Shown here: positions 41,715 through 54,829 of the stretch, piece after piece
Layout: each line of letters opens with the position of its first letter
Numbering within the stretch: position 1 is the stretch's first letter
Assembly (NCBI GenBank): GCA_005784505.1
Contig: VCAZ01000106.1
Location: forward strand, 1,510,555-1,574,554
Length of the DNA: 64,000 nucleotides
Source: Bagarius yarrelli
Lineage: Eukaryota; Chordata; Actinopteri; Siluriformes; Sisoridae
Direction: 5' to 3'
Translations under genes and position numbers: made by a program
Notes under the pieces: generated by a model
The model's input: only the letters and a program-made list of their open reading frames with translations
Database searches by the model: none
Told to the model about the DNA's origin: nothing

Positions 41715-42045
41715 GCAGCAGCAGCAGATGATGATAATGATCATCATCATCATCTTCATCATCATCATCATGTACATCATTATCTTCCTTCTTCCGCCCT
41801 CCTCATCATCCCTAATATCCTGATCATTAGCACCCTATCACCACCCTTCTTCTTATCATCATCATCATTATTATCATCATCATGCACCTCCTCCTTCATC
41901 ATAAACATCTTAATCATGATCCTCCTCCTGATTATTATCACCCTATCATCATAATCCTCATTCTATCATCATCTTCATCACTGTCATTATCACATTCCTC
42001 TTCCTCCTCTCTATCCTAATCATCATCATCCTCCTTCTCCTCATT
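41715..42045 (+). repeat. Degenerate (CAT/ATC)n field
   Basis: Trinucleotide-type repeats (CATCAT, CTCCTC, ATTATC), strongest at 41740-41770 and 41855-41885. Confidence 0.8.
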
Positions 42046-42059
42046 ACCAGCGCAGATGT

Positions 42060-42562
42060 TTGTTAAGTCCTCCCCTTCACAGCACTGTTCTGTTTTCTGA
42101 TTGGTCAGGTTTGTTTTTATGAGAGCGGTTTATCTGCCAGCTCTCTCTAAGCGTTGACTGCTCTACTGTTTCCATGGTAACAGCACACACTCAGGGACTT
42201 GTGTGGCAGATGTTCTACAGTAGACAGTAAGGAGATCTCTAGTTCTTAAAGGAGTCTCTAGTACCAGCGCCCGTTTCTATCAGTGGGCTTTTATCTTAGC
42301 TTAGCTTAGCTTTTATTTTGCTTCGTCATTTTGGTGGAAATCGGACCAATCTGGCAACCGGGGTGTATTTCTGCTGGGTGTGTGTGGAGGCGCTGTGAGT
42401 GTGTTAAAATTTGCTGCTTCATGTTTGTGTGTGTGTGTGTTGTATTTCTAGACTCCATATTGAGTTGGTCATATTTGTTTACATTCACTTTCTGTTTACA
42501 TTCTGTTTTAAATTTTTACTTTTTGTGAAACTTAAAATGGAGCTGTTAGAATCTTAGAGAGG

Positions 42563-42597
<35 letters not shown>

Positions 42598-42739
42598 AAA
42601 GAGAGGGAGAAAAGAAATAGAAAGGCCTTACTGCTTACATGCAAAAAAACAACAATTTTAATAAAAATAAAAAACAACACGCACACAAACAGGTTTGTAG
42701 TGCATTTTTTAAAACCCAGAATTCTACAGTTTTATGAAT

Positions 42740-42770
<31 letters not shown>

Positions 42771-44324
42771 ATCCACAGGATACAATCCATGCGGTTTGTT
42801 AGCACGTTGAATCAGACAAAAAACTGAACAGTTTGAATTAATACGTTTCTGCTTGTGGCAAAAAATAGAGCTATTTATCACGAAGCATCACAACCTTTTT
42901 AAGACATTTTTCAAAACAAACCTTAATAAATGTTACTGTGTTTAAATCCTAACCCCGCTAGTCAGCTAGTTCAAACCATGGAGAGAAACAACCGACGCTG
43001 TTTAACCACAGAGTTTCACTCAATTTTACCAACAGGACAAGGGACACAAACAATACAAAAATAACTCCTGAAACTCGTAATACACTGTTTATCTGTCAGG
43101 TTCATTCCCAGATAAAGAATTAAAGCAAAGACGCTGCTGGAACAACGAGTCAGTGCTTAAACACAACGACATACGAATACCAAATTTTATGTTTAAAAGC
43201 ATTGGTCTGTTTACCAGAAAATCTCTTTGTGTGTGTGTGTGCGTGTGTGTGTGTGTTGCGTGTGTGTAAGTGATTAATCGATGTGTGGGTGGTAGCTCAT
43301 ATGAGAAAGCAAGCACAGTGAACATGTTCCGTCGTTCCCCCGGTGAGACCTCACTGTCCTCAGATGCCCTTTAATCTACACATTTCTTTAAAAAAAGGTG
43401 CTTCACGGGTTTAAGGTCTTTTTAAAGTTTGCAATTTTAATTCCTTTTTATTTCCTTCTTTAGTTTTAAACCATTAAAAGCAAAACGCTAATTGCAAATG
43501 TTTGTAAATAGAAACATAAAAAATATTTTGTGCCGATTTAAACTTAATTTCAACATGTATAAAAAACATTATTTCGGGAAAAAAATATTGCCGACGATTT
43601 TTTGGCATTTTTCTGTAGTTATATTTAGTTTTTTTTCCTCTATAAATTCTTTTGCAATATTTTTAGACATTAGATATAAAACTCGCTGTTTTAAAAAATG
43701 TTTTTTACTTGGCTTTAAGGTCTGTGTTGAACATTTTACTTTTCAAATTAAATTTTATACGTTCTTAATACATTTTTGTTTAAAAATACAATAACAACAC
43801 CAACACAACACACACACACACACACACACGGCTTATCACAAACCGATCAACGCTATCGTATACATTTTTATTTTTGTAATATTAAAAAAAAAGCTTTTAT
43901 TTTAACACACTACTGATTAGTAACCCAAAAAAGCAGCCATGGACAGAAAGCGAAAAATCCCTCGGAGTTTCTGAGGCTTCAGATAACGGACAGTTTGGAA
44001 GGCTGTTGATCAGCTGCACATGTTGATGATTTACTTTTAAATTTTACTTTTCGGATGAAATGATGAGCCGATTCCAACCTTTAATTAATGTTTGTGTGTG
44101 TTGTGTTTTTTCACACAACAGAAAAAAAATATTTATAACTTTATATCTTTTTTAAATAATAGATAATATCAAAATATTCAAATATTAGATTATAGATTTA
44201 TAATAGATTTAATAAATGTTGTGTGTGCGTCACATGTGTGTGTGTGTGTTTATTGTTTATAGTTTTACAAATTTAACATCGTGTGGTTGTAATTTTATCA
44301 AGGCCCAACAACCACTAAACTCTG

Positions 44325-44367
<43 letters not shown>

Positions 44368-44930
44368 AGAGAGAGAAAGAAACTGAGATTTAGTTTTTGT
44401 TAAATTTAAAATCAGAAAATTTAATTTTAGAAGAAAATTATTAAAGCAAGATTTAAACGTTTTATCAGAATAGTTTTTTTTAAATTAACATATTTAAATG
44501 AGAGGTTTGAGTATAAATAAATAACATTTATATACTGTACATATATTAACATGCATATAATAAACACAATATATATATATTTCCATAATATCTGCGTAAC
44601 TAAGATTGTACAATGTAACTGAAATATTAGTCAAATAATTCAAATTTGTTTTTATTAAACAAAATCAAAAAATCGATTTAGCTTTTATTTATTTTTATTA
44701 AATTTTATGCTAGTGTGTGTTGAAATGTTTTTTAAAAACATTATTAATATGTGAAGCACTTAAACATACAGAACTTTGAAAAAATCACATCATTTCTTAG
44801 TCACATCATTTCCACTGATGACATTCTGAAGCCCCTGTTAGTGTAACTGTGCTGTATATCACCTAAAAATAATAAACCTCTTCATTTCTTAGTAGCTTTA
44901 TTTAAATACATGTTTTGTGTTTTGACATTT
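42060..44930 (+). other. Intergenic AT-rich sequence with microsatellites
   Basis: Holds GT/CA microsatellites at about 42422-42442, 42567-42597, 42741-42768, 43229-43268, 43807-43829 and 44331-44364. Otherwise long A/T-rich stretches; no gene or mobile element recognised. Confidence 0.6.
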
Positions 44931-44935
44931 TGTAG

Positions 44936-44985
44936 GCTGAAGTTGCTTCTGAAAATTCCTGTCCCAGCGCAGCGACAGGTTTACG
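44936..44985 (+). other. Exon-like 50-base segment (unconfirmed)
   Basis: Flanked by 'ttttgtag' and 'ttacg|gtaagc', and less AT-rich than its surroundings. Joined to 46316-46389 it leaves one frame open across both. No homology recognised. Confidence 0.15.
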
Positions 44986-44999
44986 GTAAGCAAAAGTTA

Positions 45000-46310
45000 T
45001 TTAGTGCTTTAACTTATTATTCAAAGCCAAGACATCTCAACAACGACTTTATCCACCAAACCAAAATTCACTTATAAAATCATGACCGCAAAAATATTAA
45101 AACTAAAATATGTACATGTAAAAGTTTCTTTCACTTTATTGCGTGATAATGATGATGTATTTATTCTAAAAAATATATCGATTTTACCCAAATGTACGTT
45201 AAAACTTTGCTTTCTTGAATTCGTGTTGTAGCTAGGACACCACCTGAATATTTAATTAATTGAAACCGCTTAGCTAACGGTAAAATCTTTCTGGGTTGCT
45301 ACAGAGCCACAACACTAACAAAAGGTGGAGCTTGATTTGTAAACTAGCCATAAAATGAACCATGTTTTATTTATATTGTACAGTAATGCTTCTGGGTTCT
45401 GCTCTGATATGGGTCAAAAAGTTGGGTAAGGTTCTGGGATTAGTGTGTAAATGAAGAAAGTTGTGAAAGCAGTGAATGAAGATCAATCCACTATCTCGTG
45501 TCTCGGTCAAACTGGGCGTGTGTATGTATGTCTGGATTGGGGGCTCACGGCAAAGTGTTTAAAGAAGGTAATGTCAGAAAGATGAGGGGCCAGACAAGGA
45601 CAGCAAAAGATAAGGTAACACATAGTCGGGATCAAGTGAGTCGTGTCAAATGGGGGCAATTTCGTTTTAAATGTAAGCTAAAGTAGTATGTATTCTACAC
45701 AGGTGTTACTAAAATGGAAAATGGGTGGGCAGAATGGCAGACCCATCTAGTTTCCTTAATAATTGGTACGTGGTAATGTGCTGTCCTACAAGAAAAAATA
45801 AAATTAAAGAACATTCCTCGTGACCTTTGAGGCGCATTCATTAATTTAACAAGGATGGGTGGTGCTTCATCATGCGTTGACAGACCGTATCAGTTAATAA
45901 GTGGAAACAAGTAATAAAAAAAATCATTCTTTGTTTTTTTTAAGCATCCCAAATCTTCTAGTTAAATAGTTTGAAAGCCGGTGTGGGAACAAGAAAATAA
46001 TTGTTTGAGGTAAATAACTCGGGATTTTACGTGGGACTGTTCACCACTTTTCTTCTCCCGGTGATCTCCATAAAAAGTTTAATAAAATTGTCAGTCAATT
46101 CCCATCAAAGTTATCGAGAAGGTAGACAGTAGTGTGAGGAAGCTCCTAAGCAAAAATAGTGAGATGTATTTGGAAAATGTAGACAAATTCATTTCTTTTC
46201 GCATAGTAGGAGAGTCATGAACTATTAAATGATAAATGAAAATTGTAGACGACTAAGGGGTGTCGGCACAGATTTTATGCAGCCTGTATAAATGTATCTA
46301 TTTCTACCTT
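45000..46310 (+). other. Intergenic sequence, possibly a decayed element
   Basis: Moderately complex sequence without intact coding frames. No family recognised. Confidence 0.4.
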
Positions 46311-46315
46311 CACAG

Positions 46316-46389
46316 TGGGTTACATATGGTGCTGCGAGAAGAAGAAAGTGGCAGATAAAGCCATGAACTTAGTTGTCTTTAAAAATCAG
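46316..46389 (+). other. Exon-like 74-base segment (unconfirmed)
   Basis: Preceded by 'tttctaccttcacag' and followed by 'aatcag|gtacga'. One frame is open throughout (GYIWCCEKKKVADKAMNL). A similar acceptor-like 'tttctacctctacag' recurs at about 46501, so it may be repeat-derived. Confidence 0.15.
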
Positions 46390-46523
46390 GTACGAAATGG
46401 TGCTGTTTTTATCCAAAAAGTCGAAAAAGTGGGTGGTGGGAAAATATAAATAATCACGCTAATCGTCATTTTCCATTTTAAAATTCAGCAATAAAATTCT
46501 ATTTCTACCTCTACAGTTGGGTA

Positions 46524-46610
46524 CAGGAGCGGGGGGGGGTGTGGGGAATTTAAAAGCGGGTACCGTACAGTTTGTAAAATTGGGGGTGGTGGGGTGGGGT
46601 GGGTAATAAA
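46524..46610 (+). repeat. G-rich tract
   Basis: Runs of G9 and (GGGTGGTGGGGTGGGG)-like sequence with G-quadruplex potential on the + strand. 46611-47565 is AT-rich and featureless. Confidence 0.7.
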
Positions 46611-47567
46611 ATTATTTTTGTTCATAAGTTTTTTTTTTTAATGTCCCAATTTTTTTAGTTTAAATTTTTTTAAAGACAATTTATAAATATGTTATTTTAA
46701 TTTAGATTTTGAAGGCTTAGATTCTAACCGTTTTTCAGTTACTAATTTCAGTAACGAGTGAATCTTTGATAAGATTAATAAATAGAGAAGAGAAAATAGT
46801 GTCAAAAGTCTATTTTATTTAACTAAATAATTGATTTATCTTTAAATTTTTTATTACAATTTCTCTTAGGAATGTTTATACCCATGAGTTCCCTGGATTT
46901 TAGCCGCCAACTTTTTTTTCCTCATTCACTAATCAACGTCCTTTCCCCACAATAATTTCAATGCAAAACTTTAAAAAATTTGTAAATTTTTTACTTTCAT
47001 TTTACAGCTAAAATCTTTCATTAAATTAGTCAGATATTGAAAACTAATTTTTAAAAACACTTTATTGTTTATAATTTATTTACATTGGTTCTTGCTCACC
47101 ATCTGAATATTAAAGAGTGAAAATATTTTCTTTTGGAATCTGCTGCATGTGTTAGCTTTCATGTGTATTACTTTAAATACGCTTTAGTTAATTCAATTTA
47201 ATCTTTTAGTTTATTTATAACCATATCAGCTTCTGGATTTGGGGATTTTGGGATGTCTTCACATTAAAAAATAATTTTAACGAGCATGTGTGTGTTCTTC
47301 ATGAAAAAAAAAAGGAATACCTTTTTAGTGTTTAATTTCAGGTGATTTTTTTGGTTTTGTTCAAGACATTTTAATTCATTTAATTTCTAGAAGAAAAGTT
47401 CAGATAATAAAGTTTGGCCAAAATATCTTAATTATTAATTCCGTTAGATTCCTTAAAATGGTTATTTTCTCTGTTTTTTGTCTCTTTGTGATTTTTTGAT
47501 GGTTGAAACTGCTGTGTGTGATGTTAAACCCTGCACAGGGAAGGGTTGCCAAAGCAGTATGTGTATA

Positions 47568-47582
<15 letters not shown>

Positions 47583-47624
<42 letters not shown>
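47583..47624 (+). repeat. 42-base poly-G homopolymer
   Basis: An uninterrupted run of about 42 G after (GT)n, followed by ACATT and a further G8. The two + frames covering it are poly-Gly translations. Could be an assembly or base-calling error. Confidence 0.9.
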
Positions 47625-47626
<2 letters not shown>

Positions 47627-48304
47627 ATTGGGGGGGATTTTGTCTGGCTTATTGTCCAGTACGTCGCTGCTTCACTGACTCAGGTACACACTGTTCCATA
47701 AGATTCTCTAGTCTCTCAAGTTTCCCATTAGGCGTAAAATCCGAATCAGACCGGAGATTTTTCGATTTTTAACTTTCCAACTGCTGTAAAAAGAACTTTA
47801 ACAACAAACTATAACTTGAATTTGTGTACAACTACAGCATTCTAGCAGCTATAGACATAAAAGTCCCTCACTGAGTAATGAAAAAACAGAAAGCAGTAAA
47901 TTCTGTATGTGCAATGTATGAATCCCTTCAGCATCACCTCTGACACTGAAGACTCCTTCCATCACTGTTGAAGAGAAAAGCTGGCTGCGTCTCAGTCAGT
48001 TTTAAGTTTAAAATTTAAGAACACACTTATGGTGATTGACCACTGAAGGCACTAGGGAGCTGGTGGAGATGCTGTTATAGAAAAATATGCTAACAGCTTC
48101 TTACCTGTAAGAAATATATTAGACATTACCCTGCCAGGTCACTAGAGGGCAACCAGTTCAAGTTATGTTGCAATGCATTGTTAACGTAATGCTTTGTATA
48201 TTTTGTTATTTTTAATTTGACATTACTGATTTGTTGAAAATTTTTCTAATAGTTTCAACCTGATTAGTGGCACATGGTTAGAAAGTTCTAGACCTTTTTT
48301 AATC

Positions 48305-48943
48305 TACAGTTGGGAATGTCTTATGGTAGATGATGGAAAGAAATCTCTTCTGTGACATGGATAGATTCTGAAACTTTGACAAACTCAAATGGGACCTCGG
48401 ACCAAGGACGATCCTCAAAACTTCAACAAATCTGGGAAGATTCAGTCCAAGGATGAGGTGAAAATGTTTACAAAGATGTTGAGTGGCAAAGAGAACAGTC
48501 TGTGGGTCCAAGAGAGCAAACTTGACAAGGTCCTAAAACATATACCGAACACAAAAAAAGGATTGGCTGAGGAAGAAACACATTAAGGTCCTGGAGTATC
48601 CAGACCTTAATCCTATATAAAATCTGTCAAGGGAGCTAAAGGCTTGAGTTGCCAATATCAGCCTCGAAACTTTAATGACTTGAAGAGGATCTGCAAAGAG
48701 GAGTGGGACAAAACCCTCCTGAGATGTGTGCAAACCTGGTGACCAGCTACAAGAACCGTCTGACCTCTGTAATTGCCAAAAAGGGTTTTGCGACTGAATA
48801 CTAAGTCTTGTTTTGCAAAGGGGTCAAATACCTCCCTCACTGTTAATATAAAGAATAAGAATAAACCTACCCTTAAACTTATAGACTGATCTCTTTGTCA
48901 GTGGGCAAAGTCATCAGGGAATCAAATAATTTTTCTCACTGTA
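48305..48943 (+). pseudogene. Decayed Tc1/mariner transposon, 3' half of transposase and right terminus
   Basis: Retains 'aagaaacacattaaggtcct', 'aatctgtcaagggagctaaa', 'cagcctcgaaactttaatga', 'gaggatctgcaaagaggagt', 'gggacaaaaccctcctgaga' and a right terminal sequence ending 'tttttctcactgta'. These correspond to the second half of fish Tc1-like transposase and its inverted repeat. The frame is broken by many stops and frameshifts, and the 5' half is absent. Confidence 0.82.
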
Positions 48944-48949
48944 CCAGAA

Positions 48950-50030
48950 CCATGCTTGTAGGTGAACTAGCTGATTTTCAGTTTTGCTTTTCAAGAGAAA
49001 GAGATAGAGAGAATAACACTGTATGCCCTACCTAGCAATCACAGAAGTTTTGCACACTTGGACCACCAGCAATTGTATCGGTGGCATCACAACGATCTTC
49101 TCTCCACGGAATAAAGACATTTTTGCTGCAGTGTAAATATTTTCACCCCAACATCAATCGTCCCAAATTTCGAGAATAACCTGTGGATGAGTGTTCGACG
49201 CTTTGCAAGCTATCCGCGGGGTATCCTTGCCTCGAATCCGGCAAATACGATTGAGAGTCTCTCAAGTTTCAACCTTGTAGTTGAAAAAAAAAACGTACAG
49301 TTAGAGCAACCAAATTCCTTTAGTGGTGTACTTTTAAACTCACCATGCTAGTAACATGGTAACTTTATTAGTGGCACCGGTGACCACGAAGGTACTCTGG
49401 TTTCCCTGCTTGCACAAGTGCTGTCGTATTCCATCATAAAATCATGCTGGATATATTAGTTAGCTCAGTCTCGTTTTTATTCTTTCATTCCTCTGAGGAA
49501 GTCTTTAGAGAATGGTAGTGCTTATGCTTCTCTTGCCCTAGGTAGTCCTTTCTTCCTCGCTTCTTGCCTCGCCTGACGGTTTGAAGGCGACTCCTCATGT
49601 CTCTCTCTACCTTTCGGTCTTTCCAGTGAGGAAGCGTGTCTTACAGTATGTTTTTGAAAAGAGTACCCACTGTTTCCTAAAACACACAGCACGATGACAT
49701 CAAGGGAAAACACCCTGGGGTACAGATCTAACCGTCTGGATGAGTCTTACCTTATACCCCTGCCCTTGGAGGCTCATGTGAGTCAGTCAAAATATACAGA
49801 ACTTACAAAATTTACAAATGCATTCTGTATGCTAATGTGCTAATCTAATTATGAAACTAGCATCAGTTTCTGATACACCTGTCAGAACTAAAAATATTCC
49901 GTTTTAGTTTGGAAAATTTATCTTTTCTGAAAACAAATAGACAAGAAAAGATTAGAACTTTGTTCTGTTATAGAGCAAGTACATTATTTTCTTCTTTTTT
50001 CTTTGTTGTATTGTTTTGCTGTTTTTCTTT
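48950..50030 (+). other. Intergenic sequence, nothing recognised
   Basis: Unique-looking sequence with no coding frame that survives inspection. Confidence 0.5.
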
Positions 50031-50034
50031 CTTG

Positions 50035-50810
50035 TCCATCACCTGGTTTGAGGTTCTACACGCTTATCATGTTCTCTTTATGGTTCTACATGCTTAGGTT
50101 TAAGTTATAGGTGAGGTCTAGTCAAAATATTGTTTTAGGTTTTATGTGCTGAGCATGACCTTGCTCTTGGTTCTACACTTTATTCATTGTCCAATTTGAG
50201 GTTCTCTTTGTGTTATTTTTATGCTAGTCATGATCCTCTTTGCTATTTCACCTGCTAGTTATATTTCTATTTAAGGTTCTTCTACATGCTAACATGACAT
50301 TGTCCTGTTTGAGGGTCTACACTTTTAACATGGTCCTGTTTGAGGTTCCAAATGCTAGCTATAATCTGGTTTGCAGTTCTACCCGTGATTCTACATGCTA
50401 ATCATGGTTCTCTTTATGCTCTACATACTAGTTATGGTTCTCTTTTTTGGTTTTACATGCTAATAATAGTTCTATTTACAGGCTTACGTGCTAGTCATAG
50501 TTCTGTTTGAAGTTCTATTTGCTAGTCATGGTTCTGTTTAAGGTTGTACAATCCAGTTATTGTTCTATTTGTGGTTTTACATGCTAGTCATAGTTCTCTG
50601 TGAGGGTCTACATGCTAATAATGGTCCTATGTGAAGTTTTTTTATGATAGTTATGGTTCTGTTTCAGGTTATACGATCAAATTATAGTTCTGTTTTTGGA
50701 TCTACATGCTAATCATTGTTTTCCTAGTGGTTCTTTATTCTAGTCACAGTTCGGTTTAAGGTTCTACATGCTAATAATGGTCCTGTTTTAGGTTCTTTCT
50801 TTTTTTTCTT
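50035..50810 (+). repeat. Degenerate ~31-base minisatellite
   Basis: About 24 loose copies of 'ggttctacatgctagtcatg' + 'gttctgtttga'. Confidence 0.8.
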
Positions 50811-50879
50811 CCTTTCTTTCTTGCTTTCCTTCATCGCTTAAACACAGGTGTATTCGCTCCCTGCTGTCATGCAACTCTG

Positions 50880-51190
50880 TTGACAGTTTTGAGATCCATG
50901 GCACATTCCAGAAACTTAACACTCGTCTCTTTGATCATTAATGCAGTGTCCAGTATTAATCTCGTTAAAGACCAGCAGAGTCACGTCTCCTGGTGCGAGA
51001 GAACAGGTGTAAGAAAGAAACCAAGAGGTGAAGCAGTGATTGGAGGGCCGCATTGAAATGCTGTCGATAAGGCAGAGCCAAACACACACACAGAGTGAGT
51101 ATCAATTTCATGTTTCAGCACACACAGCATCAGGTTCCGGGTGAAAGAGGCCCAGGTGGAGGTGTCAGAATTATCAGCCAACAATTAGAG
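50880..51190 (+). promoter_or_regulatory. Candidate conserved non-coding element
   Basis: Complex sequence with TTGATCATTAATGCAGTG, CCAGTATTAATCTCG and GCCAACAATTAGAGCC between two repeat fields. No repeat or credible coding signal; the - frame at 50981-51184 lacks any family signature. Confidence 0.28.
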
Positions 51191-52120
51191 CCTGAAGAAG
51201 ATTAACCTCAAGAGCTGAGTTGCATAGGTCACCACCCCATAACTTAGTACCCTCCTCTAATCACGTTCTACTTTCACTTCCTTAACCAACAAAAACACTG
51301 AGCTCCAATTTCGCAACATGAAAACAACAGAACCGACACCAAGACACATCATTTCACGAAAGAGCGCCTTCTTATTCTTCTTAAATGTTTAGTTTAGCCA
51401 CGTTTTTAGGCATAAAGCTCTACTGTGGCATAGGCCCCCCATTTCTCACTTTTCTTTCTTAAAAGCTACTTTCATGAAATAATTGTACAACACAATGATT
51501 CACACAAACTTGTGTAACCCACTATTCCTATAACTAAAACAAGCACTATAGAGAGTAAATATGCTGATCGGGTGCTCCTAATTATTTCTTTCATAGTCGC
51601 AAGCATTATTTTCTGTCACAAATGCGACTCAGTCTAGATGACGTTTAAATTTAACTGCATGTTTTAAACTCATTTAGGCCAAACTGGAGTATAGTCCTTT
51701 TATAGTCACTAGGTAGTTACCACACAGCAGCCGTTGTTACTGCTAACTGTTAATGTGTCAAAAATAAGAGCTAGCAAATTAAGTATTAGGCTAGGCATAA
51801 AAATCTATTAAGACTGTTTAGAAAAAAGGGCACACACTGGAATCAGTAAATGCACAGTTTAAAGCAGAATGTCATTAGCTTAAAGCTAAAACAGCTAAAA
51901 GCAGACTTCCTTTGTTTCTAACTGATGTGTTCCTATCAATCGGTGAACAAATAATACAACTTCAACATCAATCCTAAATTTAACTGGAAGCCAATTTAAA
52001 GACCCAGGGACTGATTTGAAGACATTTTAGAAGAAAACAGCTGTACAGAATACAAAACTGTTTATTTTCACTGCAAAAGGCTTGTGCAGTTCGATAGGTT
52101 TTGACAGAGGTTCTCCTGGG
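51191..52120 (+). other. Intergenic sequence, nothing recognised
   Basis: AT-rich unique sequence without recognisable features. Confidence 0.5.
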
Positions 52121-52137
52121 ATTTAAAGTTTATTTTC

Positions 52138-52305
52138 TGATGTCAGAGACCTGACTCTGATGTCTGAGACCTGACTCTAATGTCTGAAACCTGACTCTGA
52201 TGATTGAGAGCTGGGTATTGAGGGGGTAGGGGTAGTGTATGTAAATGTATAAGCTCTGACTCCGATAACTGAGATTTGACTCTGATGACTGAGACCTGAC
52301 TCTTC
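52138..52305 (+). repeat. ~20-base tandem repeat
   Basis: Units of 'gatgtctgagacctgactct', interrupted once by unrelated sequence (52205-52255). Confidence 0.8.
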
Positions 52306-52379
52306 TACAGAAGATTTTTGCTGGGGCTCTAGGAATGTCCGTGCTCTAGTTTATATAATAACCAATCATTTACTGGTCT

Positions 52380-53260
52380 CCTGTTAATTCCTTGCTCTTT
52401 CACTTCATTTTTTTACACTTTCACTCCATCACACCATCATTTAATCACAATTTCCCAAGTTCCTTAATCTATTATCATTTTTTTCACATCTATACATCTA
52501 TACACACTATATTTACAATTCACTATTTCACTATGCCATAAGTTCCTTGATTGTAATCAGTTCCAGATTGTACTATCAATTCATCACTCCATCAATCTCT
52601 AACACCTTCACTCTATCACTCCATCAATTCCATAATCCATTCCTTTATCAGTCTTTTTTTACCCCATCAATCTCTTTTACCTTCACTTCATCATGTTATT
52701 AATTCTATAATCCATCTTCTAATCACTCTGTTACTCCATTAATTATGCTATTAATTCCACATCACTCAATCAATCAAACTATCAACTCTATTAACTCTAT
52801 TGCTCGATCAATTACTTATCCTTCTCATTATAACTCCATCAATCTATTACACCATAACTCCATCAGTCCATCAAACTGTCACATGTTTACTCCATCATGC
52901 CATCAATTCCTCCATCATTTTTTCATTACACCATCACTTCATTCCTCAAGCTATCACTCCATTTCATTCATCCATTCATCACCCCATCAATTCTTAAATC
53001 TATTACTCCATCATGTCATCATTTCCTAAGTCTAATACTTTATTAATCCTGCATTCTAAGATTTTCTCACACCGTTACATCTTCATCAATCTCCCAAATC
53101 TTAGCTTTATCATGCCATCAGTTCCTCTGTCCATCTTTTCATCACTTCCTAAATGTATCACTCCGTCAATCTCTCAGACTTTTACTCCATTAAGCCCTTT
53201 CTCCATCACTTTAGCAATTTCTCAATTCCTTACTTCCTTCCATTATCTTCTTCTGCTTGT
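52380..53260 (+). repeat. Degenerate 'cactccatcaatt' tandem repeat field
   Basis: About 880 bases of loosely repeated 'ttactccatcaattcctaaa'-like units of variable length. Open frames across it are repeat translation. Confidence 0.8.
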
Positions 53261-53513
53261 GCTTTGAGAGACGAATAAAACTATCTTTACTTTATCCCAT
53301 GTTTTCTCACGCAGCGATTCCTTTGGCCTTGACACAAAATCCGGCTTGTGTTTTAATTGTCTGACTGTGTACCATCCCTGTGCACACTCAATGGGGTTTC
53401 ATATCCTCCTCTGTATGTGTGTGTTTAATAAAGACGACTTTCGCACTTTTATTAAGAATCTGCTTCAGGCAAACACGCAGCTTCTGGTTGATAATGTTGA
53501 CTTACTGAATGTT

Positions 53514-53601
53514 TTGCAGTGACAGATTGGTGGTGCTGGAAATTGAACCCACTCTCTTCTGATCTACACCTACAGTAAACCACTGAGCAACCACTTTCCA
53601 C
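53514..53601 (-). mobile_element. SINE fragment (tRNA-derived head)
   Basis: Reverse-oriented 'tggtgctggaaattgaaccc' and 'aaaccactgagcaaccact' match the B-box and A-box side of the family. The tail is missing. Confidence 0.6.
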
Positions 53602-53609
53602 AGAATGTT

Positions 53610-53815
53610 GGTGTAGGAGACTGAAACTACCTTAGCGATGCTTTAATTAAACTGATATATTTTCTTTTTACTATAAACGCTGGAGCGAAATTAACAGCTT
53701 AATCGACGTCCAGATGCCATAAGCCAGTAACGACTTTGAGATATGTTTTATCAATAAGTCAAAGACAAATGACTGTGATGTGAGGGACAAAAAGGCAGAG
53801 ATTTAAAGATGTTAA
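53610..53815 (+). promoter_or_regulatory. Possible conserved non-coding element
   Basis: Unique sequence with GCTTTAATTAAACTGATA and GTTTTATCAATAAGTCAAAG between a SINE and a CT microsatellite (53826-53860). Confidence 0.22.
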
Positions 53816-53821
53816 TGATTT

Positions 53822-53859
<38 letters not shown>

Positions 53860-54019
53860 CCTCACTCTTACACACACACAGACACACATTAATTTTCTGT
53901 AGTTTTCTGTGAGAGACATTTTTCTGGTGTGTTTGCCGTGTCCATCCTGTGTGTCTGTTTAAACACACATTTTATAATCAAGGACGAAGCTTCTGGCTTA
54001 GGAAGGCCCCAGGTGGTGG

Positions 54020-54084
54020 TGGTGGTGGTCTGGTGTGTGTGTGTGTGTGTTTGTCTGTGTGTGTGTGCATGTGTGTGTGTGAAA
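54020..54084 (+). repeat. (GGT)n/(TG)n microsatellite
   Basis: A GGT trinucleotide run followed by TG repeats. The C-rich stretch 54205-54300 after it is a degenerate CCAC-type repeat. Confidence 0.8.
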
Positions 54085-54639
54085 TGTCAGCGGAAGCTCA
54101 TCTCGGTGACCTGAATGGAAACAAAGAATAGCCGACACACAGCTCTGCCCTTTTCTCTTTGGCCCCCGTTACCCTCCATACCCTTTGATTAGCCGAGTAG
54201 GCAACACTGATACCCCCCACCACCACTCACCCCCACCCCTACTGATCCCTTCTTTACCTCCACTGACCCCCACCTCCACAACTTCCCCCCACCACTGACC
54301 CCTTCAGAGTTCGCACTTGTCCATCTGTGACCCCTCCTTCTGGAAACATCCAAAGTGGGACAGTAGAAATGTTGCATGAGGGCGTTCAGGACGTGACACC
54401 GTGCACCTTGACCCATCTAGACGCTTTTATTCGTTTCTGTTTATCTTGACCAGGCAGGCCAAGTGAACTCTGACCTTTTCATATCTATTCTTTTCATTTT
54501 CTTTTAAATCTTTAAAACTTTACAAAACTTAAATATCCAGATGTTAAACTAAAACTTGTTTGGTTTTTGCGACCTATACTGGAAAACGTAACTTATTTCA
54601 CTGCAATCAATTCAATTTTGATTTTCCCCAACATAATTT

Positions 54640-54775
54640 TTATTTTCACATTTTTTCCCCAAAATTTTTTTTTTTTTTTTTTAATTTTTCTTTTTTTTTT
54701 TTTATCTTTTTTTATTTATATATATATATATATATATAATTTTTTCTTATGGTCGTTTTTTTTTTTTTTTTGCTT
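54640..54775 (+). repeat. Poly-T / (TA)n low-complexity tract
   Basis: Three T-homopolymer runs and a TA run. The frame 54567-54815 is its translation. Confidence 0.85.
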
Positions 54776-54829
54776 TTGGAGTACCGGAGGATGTTTTTTT
54801 TCTGCCCCAGTTTGATTGTGTAAGTACCA

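Noticed and set aside
48389..48586. 65-codon frame MGPRTKDDPQNFNKSGK... as a gene
   Set aside because: It lies within the decayed Tc1 transposon, whose reading frame is broken by stops and frameshifts.
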